DNA of 64,000 nt, taken from positions 5,445,001 to 5,509,000 of the forward strand of contig NZ_CP070982.1 in the NCBI RefSeq assembly GCF_018417595.1. Direction: 5' to 3'. Shown piece by piece: positions 40,831 to 48,585 of the stretch (position 1 is the first letter of the stretch; every line of letters starts with the position of its first letter). This DNA comes from Pseudomonas entomophila (lineage in GTDB: Bacteria; Pseudomonadota; Gammaproteobacteria; Pseudomonadales; Pseudomonadaceae). The position numbers were made by a program, and so were the translations under genes. Under the pieces are notes generated by a model. It was not told the DNA's origin and did no database searches. It saw only the letters and a list, made by a program, of their open reading frames with translations.

Positions 40831-41403
40831 TCAGCGTGAAATCAGCTCGATCAGGCAGAACCGCCCCTGCACATCCAGCTCCAGCAACCCCTCGTTGCCA
40901 TCAATCCGCAGGCAGTCATAGCGCCCAAGCTGCTGCCTGCCCTGCCCGGCCAGCGCCACCTCGACATGATTGCCGGCGGCAAACAGCAACACCGTCGACG
41001 CCGAACTGAACAACCGGCTGGAACCATCGAACCACTGCAAGCGCGCCTGATACCGCTGCGGTGCATAGATCAGGTTGAAATCGCGAATCGCCCCGCCCAG
41101 CAGCTTGCAACTGACCTGGCTCTCGCCACTGAAAGCGAACGCGTCGAACGGCAGCAGCGGCCTGCTGGCCTGGCCGTCGACCAGCAGGCGCATGCCATCG
41201 CCCTGCAGCACGGTGATGATCCGCTGATAGCCGGCGAAGGTGGAAAAGCCACCGGACTCCTCGATATCGGCGATCGACAGCCGCCAGCCGAAACCGTCCA
41301 GGCTGTCGCCTGCGTCACGGGTGATCTCTTCGGTGAAACCGCCACCGTTCTTCCAGGGCATGCGCGGGTAGTCGTGGGCGCGCAACAGCTGCAGCTGGCT
41401 CAT
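40831..41403 (-). CDS. hutD: HutD family protein
   Basis: 190-residue HutD/Ves-type cupin-like protein encoded in many Pseudomonas hut clusters. The conserved N-terminus is RAHDYPRMPWKNGGGFTEEITRD, followed by GWRLSIADIEESGGFSTFAGYQRIITVLQGDGMRL and a DAFAFSG segment. In P. fluorescens HutD is reported to limit excessive hut expression; the molecular mechanism is not established. Its ATG overlaps the hutC stop (ATGA), so hutC and hutD are cotranscribed. Confidence 0.92.
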   Translation of the reverse strand: MSQLQLLRAHDYPRMPWKNGGGFTEEITRDAGDSLDGFGWRLSIADIEESGGFSTFAGYQRIITVLQGDGMRLLVDGQASRPLLPFDAFAFSGESQVSCKLLGGAIRDFNLIYAPQRYQARLQWFDGSSRLFSSASTVLLFAAGNHVEVALAGQGRQQLGRYDCLRIDGNEGLLELDVQGRFCLIELISR

Positions 41404-42146
41404 TTGCTGAATCGTCCTTCAAGGCGATGACGGGAACCGGGGTGGATCAGGCGCGCGGCGGTCACCGGCTGGCGGCCCGACCAGGTGCGGCGGCGGATCA
41501 GCAGGCAGGGCTCGCCACGCTCGATCTGCAACAGCTTGCATTCTTCAGGCTCGGCGAGGATGGCCTCGACCACGTGCTCGCCTTCGGTGAGCGGCGCGAC
41601 CTGCGACAGGTAGGCGTAGGGCGTCTGCCGGGTGAAGTCCTGCTTGAGGTAGTCCGGGGCGATGGCCGCGTTGACGTAGCGGTCCTCGATCTGCACCGGC
41701 ACGCCGTTCTCGTAATGCACGATAAGCGAGTGGAACACCCGCTGGCCTTCGCGCATGTCCAGGGCCAGGGCCCGCTCGGAGCCGGCGGCTTCCTCGGCGA
41801 GCTTGATCACCTGGCAGCTATGCTGGTGACCACGGCCGGCGATCTCGTCGGCGATGTTGTTGACCTCGAACAGCGCAGAGCGGGTCTTGGGCTCGGCGAC
41901 GAAGGTGCCGACGCCCTGCATGCGCACCAGCAGGCCCTCGGCGGTCAGCTCGCGCAGCGCGCGGTTGATGGTCATGCGGCTGAAACCCAGCTCGTTGACC
42001 AGTTCGCTCTCGGAAGGCACCCGATGATGAGGCGGCCAGCTGCCGCTCTCGATCTGCTGGATGATCATCTGTTTCACCCGGGCGTAGAGCGGCGCCGGCC
42101 CTTCGCCCATCTGGGCAACCAGCGCGGAGACAGGAAGTGTCGGCAC
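41400..42146 (-). CDS. hutC: GntR-family repressor HutC of histidine utilisation
   Basis: 248-residue transcriptional repressor released by urocanate. The N-terminal winged helix-turn-helix spans about residues 18-85 (YARVKQMIIQQIESGSW ... VPSESELVNELGFSRMTINRALRELTAEGLL), followed by a UTRA ligand-binding domain. A GTG start at 42146 behind AAAGGACTC gives the length of known HutC. Two HutC-type operators flank it: before hutU and in the hutC-hutF intergenic space, so autoregulation is likely. Confidence 0.96.
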   Translation of the reverse strand: MPTLPVSALVAQMGEGPAPLYARVKQMIIQQIESGSWPPHHRVPSESELVNELGFSRMTINRALRELTAEGLLVRMQGVGTFVAEPKTRSALFEVNNIADEIAGRGHQHSCQVIKLAEEAAGSERALALDMREGQRVFHSLIVHYENGVPVQIEDRYVNAAIAPDYLKQDFTRQTPYAYLSQVAPLTEGEHVVEAILAEPEECKLLQIERGEPCLLIRRRTWSGRQPVTAARLIHPGSRHRLEGRFSK

Positions 42147-42213
42147 GGCGTTGAGTCCTTTGACGGTTGGAGTGAACGGTAGCTTGCCGGAGTTTACCCG
42201 GCAGGCAAACGGC

Positions 42214-42231
42214 TGTATATGTATATACAAG
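42214..42231. promoter_or_regulatory. HutC-type operator between hutC and hutF
   Basis: TATGTATATACAAG (42218-42231) matches the HutC consensus at 12 of 14 positions and overlaps a second palindrome TGTATA-N4-TATACA (42214-42229). It lies in the divergent hutC/hutF promoter region, 25 bases before hutF. Confidence 0.82.
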
Positions 42232-42255
42232 TTGAACAATAACAGGATTTCACCG

Positions 42256-43620
42256 ATGCCAGCCTTTTTCGCCGAACGTGCCCTGCTCCCTACGGGCTGG
42301 GCCCGCAATGTCCGCCTGGAGGTCGCCGCCGATGGCCGGCTGGCCGCGATCATGGCCGACGCCGACGCCGAGGGCGCCGAGCGCCTGGCCGGCCCATTGC
42401 TGCCAGGCATGCCCAACCTGCACTCGCACGCGTTCCAGCGGGCCATGGCGGGGCTGGCGGAAGTGGCCGGCAACCCCAACGACAGTTTCTGGACCTGGCG
42501 CGACCTGATGTATCGCCTGGTCGGGCGCATCACCCCCGAGCAGTTGCAAGTCATCGCCCGCCAGCTGTACATCGAGATGCTCAAGGCCGGCTACACCTCG
42601 GTGGCGGAATTCCACTACGTGCACCATGACCAGGCCGGCCAGCGCTACGCCGACCCGGCCGAGCTGTCCCGGCGCATCAGCGCCGCCGCGGCGGCCAGCG
42701 GCATCGGCCTGACCCTGCTGCCGGTGCTGTACAGCCATTCGGGCTTTGGCGGGCAGGCGCCCAATGAGGGGCAGCGCCGCTTCATCAACTCGACCGAACA
42801 GTACCTGCAACTGCAGCAACAGCTTGCCCCGCTGCTGGCGCGACAGCCGGCGCAGCAACTGGGGTTGTGCTTCCACTCCTTGCGCGCCGTCACCCCAGGG
42901 CAGATCGCCGATGTACTGGGTGCCAGCGACAAGGCTTGCCCGATCCACATCCACATCGCCGAGCAGCAGAAGGAGGTCGACGACTGCCTGGCCTGGAGTG
43001 GCCGCCGCCCGCTGCAATGGCTCTACGAGCATGTCGAGGTGGATGAGCGCTGGTGCCTGGTTCACGCCACCCATGCCGAAGCCGACGAAGTCGCCGCGAT
43101 GGCCCGCAGTGGCGCGGTGGCCGGGCTGTGCCTGACCACCGAGGCCAACCTGGGCGATGGTATCTTCCCGGCCGTGGATTTCCTGGCCCAGAACGGGCGA
43201 ATGGGGATCGGCTCGGACAGCCATGTGTCGCTGAGCGTGGTCGAGGAACTGCGCTGGCTGGAATACGGCCAGCGCCTGCGCGACCAACGGCGCAACCGGC
43301 TGTATCGCGCGGATCAGGCGATGGTCGGGCGAACCTTGTACGACGCCGCGCTGGTGGGCGGCGCGCAGGCGCTGGGGCAGCCGATCGGCGAACTGGCGGT
43401 GGGCAAACGAGCGGACTGGCTGGTGCTGGATGGACAGGACCCGTACCTGGCCATGGCCGATGGCGATGCCATCCTGAACCGCTGGCTGTTCGCCGGTGGC
43501 GACCGTCAGGTGCGCGATGTGATGGTCAACGGCCAGTGGGTGGTGCGCCAGGGACGGCATGACCAAGAGGAAGAAAGCGCAGTGGCGTTCGTCGAGGTGC
43601 TGCGCCAACTGCTGGCCTGA
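42256..43620 (+). CDS. hutF: Formimidoylglutamate deiminase HutF
   Basis: Fourth step of the five-step pathway: deiminates N-formimino-glutamate to N-formyl-glutamate, the HutG substrate. 454-residue amidohydrolase. Metal-binding NLHSHAFQRAMAGLAE, IHIHIAEQQKEVDDC, HATHAE and GIGSDSHVSLS segments are intact. The start at 42256 (MPAFFAERALLPTGW) follows AGGATTTCACC; the frame continues upstream through the operator without homology. Divergent from hutC-hutD. Confidence 0.97.
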   Translation: MPAFFAERALLPTGWARNVRLEVAADGRLAAIMADADAEGAERLAGPLLPGMPNLHSHAFQRAMAGLAEVAGNPNDSFWTWRDLMYRLVGRITPEQLQVIARQLYIEMLKAGYTSVAEFHYVHHDQAGQRYADPAELSRRISAAAAASGIGLTLLPVLYSHSGFGGQAPNEGQRRFINSTEQYLQLQQQLAPLLARQPAQQLGLCFHSLRAVTPGQIADVLGASDKACPIHIHIAEQQKEVDDCLAWSGRRPLQWLYEHVEVDERWCLVHATHAEADEVAAMARSGAVAGLCLTTEANLGDGIFPAVDFLAQNGRMGIGSDSHVSLSVVEELRWLEYGQRLRDQRRNRLYRADQAMVGRTLYDAALVGGAQALGQPIGELAVGKRADWLVLDGQDPYLAMADGDAILNRWLFAGGDRQVRDVMVNGQWVVRQGRHDQEEESAVAFVEVLRQLLA

Positions 43621-43629
43621 GCACATACC

Positions 43630-43715
43630 CTGTAGGGGCGGCTTCAGCCGCGAAGCAAACAACGCGGGCCAACCCCGGCCTTGCCGGGGTTCGCGGCTAA
43701 AGCCGCTCCTACAGG
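43630..43715. repeat. REP inverted pair (TAAAGCCGCTCCTACAG type)
   Basis: CTGTAGGGGCGGCTTCAGCCGCGA and TCGCGGCTAAAGCCGCTCCTACAG around a CCCCGGC/GCCGGGG inner hairpin, between convergent hutF and the lipocalin gene. Confidence 0.88.
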
Positions 43716-43743
43716 TCCCTGCAATGCAAGCAGCCTTATGGCC

Positions 43744-44316
43744 TCAATGCCGGGCAACGATATCCTTGTCCGGCGAACGCCAGATCAACCGACTGGTGTC
43801 GAAGCCCTGCTGCCGCGCCCTGGCCAGCAGGTTCTCCCGCTCCCAGGCCGGCAGCGAAGGCGTGCGCGAAAGTATCCACAGGTACTTGCGATCCGGGCTG
43901 CCGACGATCGCCGTGCGATAGCGATCATCCACATAGAGGATCCAGTACGCGCCCTTGGCCACGCCAGGCACCAGCCGGGTGAACCAGTTGTCGAACTCCA
44001 CCCACAGCTTGTCGGTGTGCCCCGGCTGCTGCGGCGTGGCATGCCCCTCGGCGCGCAGCCATTCGTCGCCCAGCGTGCGGCACCGGTTGAGCACGCCCAC
44101 GCTGCCGTCTGGCTTGAGGTTGTAGTGGGCCTCGGACTGGGCGCAGCCGTCCTGGTACTTCATCGGCAGACGCGCCAGCTCGAACCACTTGCCCTGGTAA
44201 CGCTTCAGATCGACCGCACCTGCGGTCTTCGGTGCCAGCGGGTCGGTGGCCGAGGTGGCGCAGCCACCGAGCAGCATCACCAGGCAAACCCCCAACAGCA
44301 GGTGCAGGCGCCTCAT
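43744..44316 (-). CDS. blc: Outer-membrane lipocalin Blc
   Basis: 190-residue bacterial lipocalin lipoprotein, thought to bind lipids at the outer membrane. Signal peptide with lipobox LLGGC (Cys near residue 19). The lipocalin GxW motif is YQGKWFELARLPMKYQDGC, and later strands AYWILYVDDRYRTAIVGSPDRKYLWILSRTP are characteristic. Its start overlaps the stop of the small lipoprotein gene upstream (ATGA), so the two are cotranscribed. Confidence 0.94.
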   Translation of the reverse strand: MRRLHLLLGVCLVMLLGGCATSATDPLAPKTAGAVDLKRYQGKWFELARLPMKYQDGCAQSEAHYNLKPDGSVGVLNRCRTLGDEWLRAEGHATPQQPGHTDKLWVEFDNWFTRLVPGVAKGAYWILYVDDRYRTAIVGSPDRKYLWILSRTPSLPAWERENLLARARQQGFDTSRLIWRSPDKDIVARH

Positions 44317-44567
44317 TTGAGCCCCTGACCGGAATACATCAGGACCTTGTCGGCAGCGTACTGCACGCTGATGAAGCTCTTCTCGTCACCCCAGGTGCAA
44401 CTGCTCATGCCCAGCGCGCCGGAACACTCCTTCGGCGTACCGAGCAACTGCTCGACCTCGGCCTTGTTCATGCCGGCCTTGAGCTTGGAATAGTTTTCCT
44501 GGTTGATCTTGCTGCAGGCGGTCAGGACGACACACAAGGACAACAGGGCGAGGGAACGCAACGACAT
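44313..44567 (-). CDS. Small SmpA/OmlA-like lipoprotein
   Basis: 84-residue lipoprotein: signal peptide MSLRSLALLSLCVVLTAC with lipobox LTAC, then NYSKLKAGMNKAEVEQLLGTPKECSGALGMSSCTWGD, which has the helix-turn pattern (KLKxGMxxxEVxxLLG-P) of the BamE/SmpA-like fold. Two further cysteines could form a disulphide. A good AGGAGTG precedes the start. Encoded with blc. Function unknown. Confidence 0.88.
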   Translation of the reverse strand: MSLRSLALLSLCVVLTACSKINQENYSKLKAGMNKAEVEQLLGTPKECSGALGMSSCTWGDEKSFISVQYAADKVLMYSGQGLK

Positions 44568-44698
44568 GAAGGGACACTCCTGGAGATAGGTACACAGGTA
44601 CGAGGGCCTGCAGGGAGCTTAGAAGGGAAAATGGCTGCTCGGTTCCCTGCCCGTCGAGGTTTCGTTGTGCGCCGTTGGTCGCCTGGTGCGCAAACGAT

Positions 44699-44725
44699 TA
44701 ATGTTTTATTCCGGCGTACCGACAC
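44699..44725 (+). promoter_or_regulatory. FliA (sigma-28)-like promoter upstream of the dCache chemoreceptor
   Basis: TAATGTTT-N11-ACCGACAC: the -35 half matches the consensus TAAAGTTT at 7 of 8 positions with exact spacing, the -10 half matches 5 of 8. Located about 67 bases before the chemoreceptor start. Confidence 0.5.
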
Positions 44726-44791
44726 AGAGCCGTGGTGTGGCCTTTTGCCGCACCCACCCCTCCTTCGTGCCCGTGCGCAGACTTCAAAAAA

Positions 44792-46684
44792 ATGACCAAG
44801 AACCTCAAGTTCAGCCACAAGATCCTGCTGGCCGCCGCCCTGGTGGTGGCCGTTGCCTTCACCTGCTTCGTCCTGTTCAACGACTACCGACAGCGCCAGT
44901 CACTGCGCAGCGACACCGAGTCGACGTTGCAGTCACTGGGCAACCTCACCGCCGGCAACATCCGCACCTGGCTCGACAGCCGCATCCAGCTGGTGAACTC
45001 GGTGGCCCAGCAGGTCGCCGTCGACGGCCCGGGCAAGAACAGCCTCGACCGCATCCTGGCGCTGCCGGTGTATGGCAGCAACTTCATCCTCACCTACTTC
45101 GGCGGCCAGGACGGCAGCATGCAGTCGGTGCCGGTGGGCAACCGCGCCGCCGACTACGATCCGCGCGTGCGCGGCTGGTACAAGGCGGCCAGCGCGGCAG
45201 GCCAGACCATCGTCACCGAGCCGTACATCTCGGTCTCGGCCGGCAAGCTGGTGATCACCCTCGCCACCCCGGTGCAACAGGGCGGGCGCATGATCGGCGT
45301 GAGCGGCGTCGACACCGACCTGCAGACCATCAGCAACCTGATCAACACCCTGGACTTTGGTGGCCGCGGGCATGCCTTCATCGTCAACGGCGAAGGCAAG
45401 GTGCTCATCCACCCCAAGGCCGAGCTGGCGCTCAAGGCCCTGGCCGACGTCTACCCTGGCAGCGACCTGCGCATCGGCAGCGGCCTGAAAGAGGTCGAGG
45501 TCGACGGCCGCAAGCAGTTCATCAGCTTCACCCATGTCGACGGCGTGCCGTCGGCGGACTGGTACGTGGCGCTGGTGCTCGACCAGGACGCGGCCTTCGC
45601 CATGCTTGGCGAGCTGCGCACCTCGGCGGTGGTGGCGACGCTGATCGCAGTGGTGGTGATCATCGCCCTGCTGGGCCTGCTGATCCGCGTGCTGATGGAG
45701 CCGCTGCACATCATGGGCCGCGCCATGCGCGACATCGCCGAGGGCGAAGGCGACCTGACCCGGCGCCTGAACATCCACGCCCAGGACGAGTTCGGCAGCC
45801 TGGCGCAGTCGTTCAACCGTTTCGTCGAGCGGATCCACGAATCCATCCGTGAAGTGGCCTCGGCCACCGGCCAGGTGAATGCCGTGGCCGGCCAGGTGGT
45901 CAACGCCTCCAACGCCTCGATCCACAACGCCGACCAGCAGTCGAGCCGCACCAGCAGCGTGGCCGCGGCGATCAATCAGCTGGGTGCCGCCGCCCAGGAA
46001 ATCGCCCAGAACGCCGCCCTCGCCTCGCAGCACTCCAGCGCCGCCCGTGGCCTGGCCGAGGAAGGCCAGCAAGTGGTCGGCGAGACCATCGACGTGATGA
46101 ATCAGCTGTCGGCGCGCATCAGCGACGCCAGCGGCAATATCGAGACGCTGAACAACCACACGGCGAACATCGGCCAGATCCTCGACGTGATCAGCGGTAT
46201 CTCGCAGCAGACCAACCTGCTGGCGCTCAACGCCGCGATCGAGGCTGCCCGCGCCGGTGAGGCCGGCCGTGGCTTCGCCGTGGTGGCGGACGAGGTGCGC
46301 AACCTGGCCCACCGCACCCAGGATTCGGCGCAGCAGGTACAGCGCCTGATCGAGGAACTGCAGGCCGGCGCCCAGGTGGCGGTCAGCACCATGAACCAGA
46401 GCCAGGCGCACAGCGACCGCAGCGTGGGCATCGCCAACCAGGCCGGCGAGCGCCTGGGCAGCGTCACCCAGCGCATCGGCGAGATCGATGGCATGAACCA
46501 GTCAGTGGCCACCGCCACCGAAGAGCAGACGGCCGTGGTCGAGTCGATCAATGTCGACATCAACGAGATCAATACGTTGAACCAGGAAGGGGTGCACAAC
46601 CTGCAGAGCACCTTGCGTGCCTGCACCGACCTGGAACATCAGGTCGAGCGGTTGAAGCATCTGGTGGGTAGCTTCAGGATCTGA
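44792..46684 (+). CDS. Methyl-accepting chemotaxis protein with dCache_1 amino-acid-type sensor
   Basis: 630-residue chemoreceptor: TM1 about residues 11-30, a double-Cache periplasmic domain (about 31-275), TM2 about 279-302, HAMP, then the signalling hairpin with [38 protein letters not shown]. The distal Cache module has the amino-acid recognition pattern Y122-x4-R127-x-W129-Y130 plus Asp174 in GVDTDL, as in PctA-type receptors. It therefore probably senses L-amino acids or related amines; specificity is inference. ATG 44792 is chosen because the membrane helix follows directly; the frame extends 20 codons upstream. Confidence 0.93.
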   Translation: MTKNLKFSHKILLAAALVVAVAFTCFVLFNDYRQRQSLRSDTESTLQSLGNLTAGNIRTWLDSRIQLVNSVAQQVAVDGPGKNSLDRILALPVYGSNFILTYFGGQDGSMQSVPVGNRAADYDPRVRGWYKAASAAGQTIVTEPYISVSAGKLVITLATPVQQGGRMIGVSGVDTDLQTISNLINTLDFGGRGHAFIVNGEGKVLIHPKAELALKALADVYPGSDLRIGSGLKEVEVDGRKQFISFTHVDGVPSADWYVALVLDQDAAFAMLGELRTSAVVATLIAVVVIIALLGLLIRVLMEPLHIMGRAMRDIAEGEGDLTRRLNIHAQDEFGSLAQSFNRFVERIHESIREVASATGQVNAVAGQVVNASNASIHNADQQSSRTSSVAAAINQLGAAAQEIAQNAALASQHSSAARGLAEEGQQVVGETIDVMNQLSARISDASGNIETLNNHTANIGQILDVISGISQQTNLLALNAAIEAARAGEAGRGFAVVADEVRNLAHRTQDSAQQVQRLIEELQAGAQVAVSTMNQSQAHSDRSVGIANQAGERLGSVTQRIGEIDGMNQSVATATEEQTAVVESINVDINEINTLNQEGVHNLQSTLRACTDLEHQVERLKHLVGSFRI

Positions 46685-46690
46685 GCAAGC

Positions 46691-46748
46691 GGCGTGGGAG
46701 CGGGCTTGCCCCGCGATGAGCTATCGCGGGGCAAGCCCGCTCCCACGC
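46691..46748. repeat. REP inverted pair (GCGGGGCAAGCCCGCTCCCACG type), tightly spaced
   Basis: GTGGGAGCGGGCTTGCCCCG and its exact inverted copy are only about 10 bases apart, making a very stable hairpin between convergent genes. Confidence 0.92.
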
Positions 46749-46762
46749 CCTGTCACCAAGCC

Positions 46763-47359
46763 TTAAAAGCGGGACCCAGGCTCCAGCAAGAAATCCATCT
46801 CCTCGCTGGTACTCGGCCGCTCCAGCACCAGGTTGCGGTGCGGGAAGCGCCCAAAGCGGGCAATCACCCGCTGGTGCTGCTCGGCATAATCGAGGAACCC
46901 TTCGAACAACCGGCGATTGGCCTCCGGCTGTTCATCCAGCAGCATCCGGTAACGCTCCACGCACAGGTTCTGCCAGTCCAGCACCTCGGCATGCTCCAGC
47001 ACCAGCAGCACGAACACCCGCTGGATCGGCAGCAGCTGGTAGTCCCAGCCCTTCTGCAAGCCCTGCATCGCCACCACCTGGGCACGCCGGTCGCCATCGA
47101 AGGCCCTAGGTGTGTCGCGGTGGATCATGCGCGGCAGCTGGTCCAGCAGGATCAGCAGGCCCAGCCAGCCCTGCGGGCTCTGCTGCCACTCGTCGAGCCC
47201 ACCGGCCAGAGCCTGTTCGGTCAGATCACCGAACAGCGCCTGGGCATCGACATCGTGGTGCTTGCCGAACCACAGCGTGCTCTTCTCGTCAGCCACGGCC
47301 TGGGGACTGGCGCCCCAACCGAACCACCATTCCAGCAACGGCTGCCAAGGTGCGAGCAT
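46763..47359 (-). CDS. DUF924 family protein
   Basis: 198-residue all-helical protein of the DUF924 family (TPR-like fold). Motifs: LEWWFG, STLWFGKHHDVDAQ, WLGLLILLDQLPRMIHRDTPRAF and YAEQHQRVIARFGRFPHRN, the last two being the family signatures. It begins 3 bases after fbp and is probably cotranscribed with it. No biochemical role is established for the family. Confidence 0.92.
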   Translation of the reverse strand: MLAPWQPLLEWWFGWGASPQAVADEKSTLWFGKHHDVDAQALFGDLTEQALAGGLDEWQQSPQGWLGLLILLDQLPRMIHRDTPRAFDGDRRAQVVAMQGLQKGWDYQLLPIQRVFVLLVLEHAEVLDWQNLCVERYRMLLDEQPEANRRLFEGFLDYAEQHQRVIARFGRFPHRNLVLERPSTSEEMDFLLEPGSRF

Positions 47360-47362
47360 GAC

Positions 47363-48373
47363 TTACTCCTTGTGGTAGGCGGTGACGCGCTCGACCTCTT
47401 CCTTCGAGCCGAGGATGACCGACACGCGCTGGTGCAGGCTCTCCGGCTTGATGTCGAGGATGCGATCGTAACCGTTGGTGGAGGCGCCGCCGGCCTGTTC
47501 GATGATGAACGACATCGGGTTGGCCTCGTACATCAGGCGCAGCTTGCCCGGCTTGCTCGGTTCACGGGCGTCGCGCGGGTACATGAACAGGCCGCCACGG
47601 GTCAGGATGCGGTGCACGTCGGCCACCATCGAGGCAATCCAGCGCATGTTGTAGTTCTTTTTCAGCGGGCCGGTCTCACCGGCCAGCAGCTCGCCCACGT
47701 AGCGCTGTACCGGGGCTTCCCAGTGGCGCTGGTTGGACATGTTGATGGCGAATTCGGCGGTGGTTTCCGGTACGCGGATGTTTTCGTGGGTGAGCACGAA
47801 GCTGCCCAGTTCGCGGTCCAGGGTGAAGCCCTTGACGCCGTTGCCCAGGGTCAGGATCAGCATGGTCTGCGGGCCGTAGATGGCGTAGCCGGCGGCGACC
47901 TGCTCGGTGCCCGGCTGCAGGAAGGCTGCTTCGTTGAGGCTTTCGTTCTGGCTCAGGTACTGGTTAGGGCAACGCAGTACCGAGAAGATGGTGCCGACCG
48001 AGACGTTGACGTCGATGTTCGACGAACCGTCCAGCGGGTCGAAGACCAGCAGGTAGGCGCCTTTGGGGTATTTGCCGGGGATCTGGTAGGCGTTGTCCAT
48101 CTCTTCGGACGCCATGCCGGCCAGGTGGCCGCCCCACTCGTTGGCTTCGAGCAGGATGTCGTTGGAGATCACGTCGAGCTTCTTCTGCACCTCGCCCTGC
48201 ACGTTTTCGGTGCCCATGCTGCCCAGCACGCCGCCGAGGGCGCCCTTGGACACGTGGTGGCTGATCTCCTTGCACGCACGCGCCACCACTTCGATCAGGA
48301 AGCGCAGATCGGCAGGGGTATTGTTGCTGCGGGTCTGCTCAATCAGATAGCGACTCAGGGTAACGCGGGACAT
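47363..48373 (-). CDS. fbp: Class I fructose-1,6-bisphosphatase
   Basis: Gluconeogenic enzyme releasing phosphate from fructose 1,6-bisphosphate. 336 residues. The metal/phosphate site [27 protein letters not shown] and the later [32 protein letters not shown] are class I signatures. In Pseudomonas, which lacks phosphofructokinase for glucose, it supports growth on organic acids. Followed after 3 bases by the DUF924 gene. Confidence 0.97.
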   Translation of the reverse strand: MSRVTLSRYLIEQTRSNNTPADLRFLIEVVARACKEISHHVSKGALGGVLGSMGTENVQGEVQKKLDVISNDILLEANEWGGHLAGMASEEMDNAYQIPGKYPKGAYLLVFDPLDGSSNIDVNVSVGTIFSVLRCPNQYLSQNESLNEAAFLQPGTEQVAAGYAIYGPQTMLILTLGNGVKGFTLDRELGSFVLTHENIRVPETTAEFAINMSNQRHWEAPVQRYVGELLAGETGPLKKNYNMRWIASMVADVHRILTRGGLFMYPRDAREPSKPGKLRLMYEANPMSFIIEQAGGASTNGYDRILDIKPESLHQRVSVILGSKEEVERVTAYHKE

Positions 48374-48513
48374 GTATGGCTCCGAAATGGAAAGGGGGAG
48401 AAAAACCCCCGCAGTTTACAGGGAGAGTGCAGCGCTAGCGAGCAAAGAGACTCGTCGGGCGGGCTTGAGTTCAGCGAGAGGCCGGTCAGTGGTCGGCTTG
48501 GGCCCCGCGCAGC

Positions 48514-48580
48514 GGCGGTTCGCCGGCAAAGCCGGCTCCTACGGGTACGTGCAGGAGCCGGCTTTGCCGGCGAACCGCGG
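48514..48580. repeat. REP inverted pair (CAAGCCGGCTCCTAC type)
   Basis: GGTTCGCCGGCAAAGCCGGC and its inverted copy lie directly after the glgP stop, upstream of fbp on the same strand. Confidence 0.9.
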
Positions 48581-48585
48581 CCGCC

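Noticed and set aside
37444..40839. 1131-codon open frame opposite hutH and hutU
   Set aside because: Antisense shadow of two certain genes; low-complexity composition rich in Gly/Val/Ala/Gln typical of reverse frames in high-GC DNA, no family resemblance, no ribosome-binding site.
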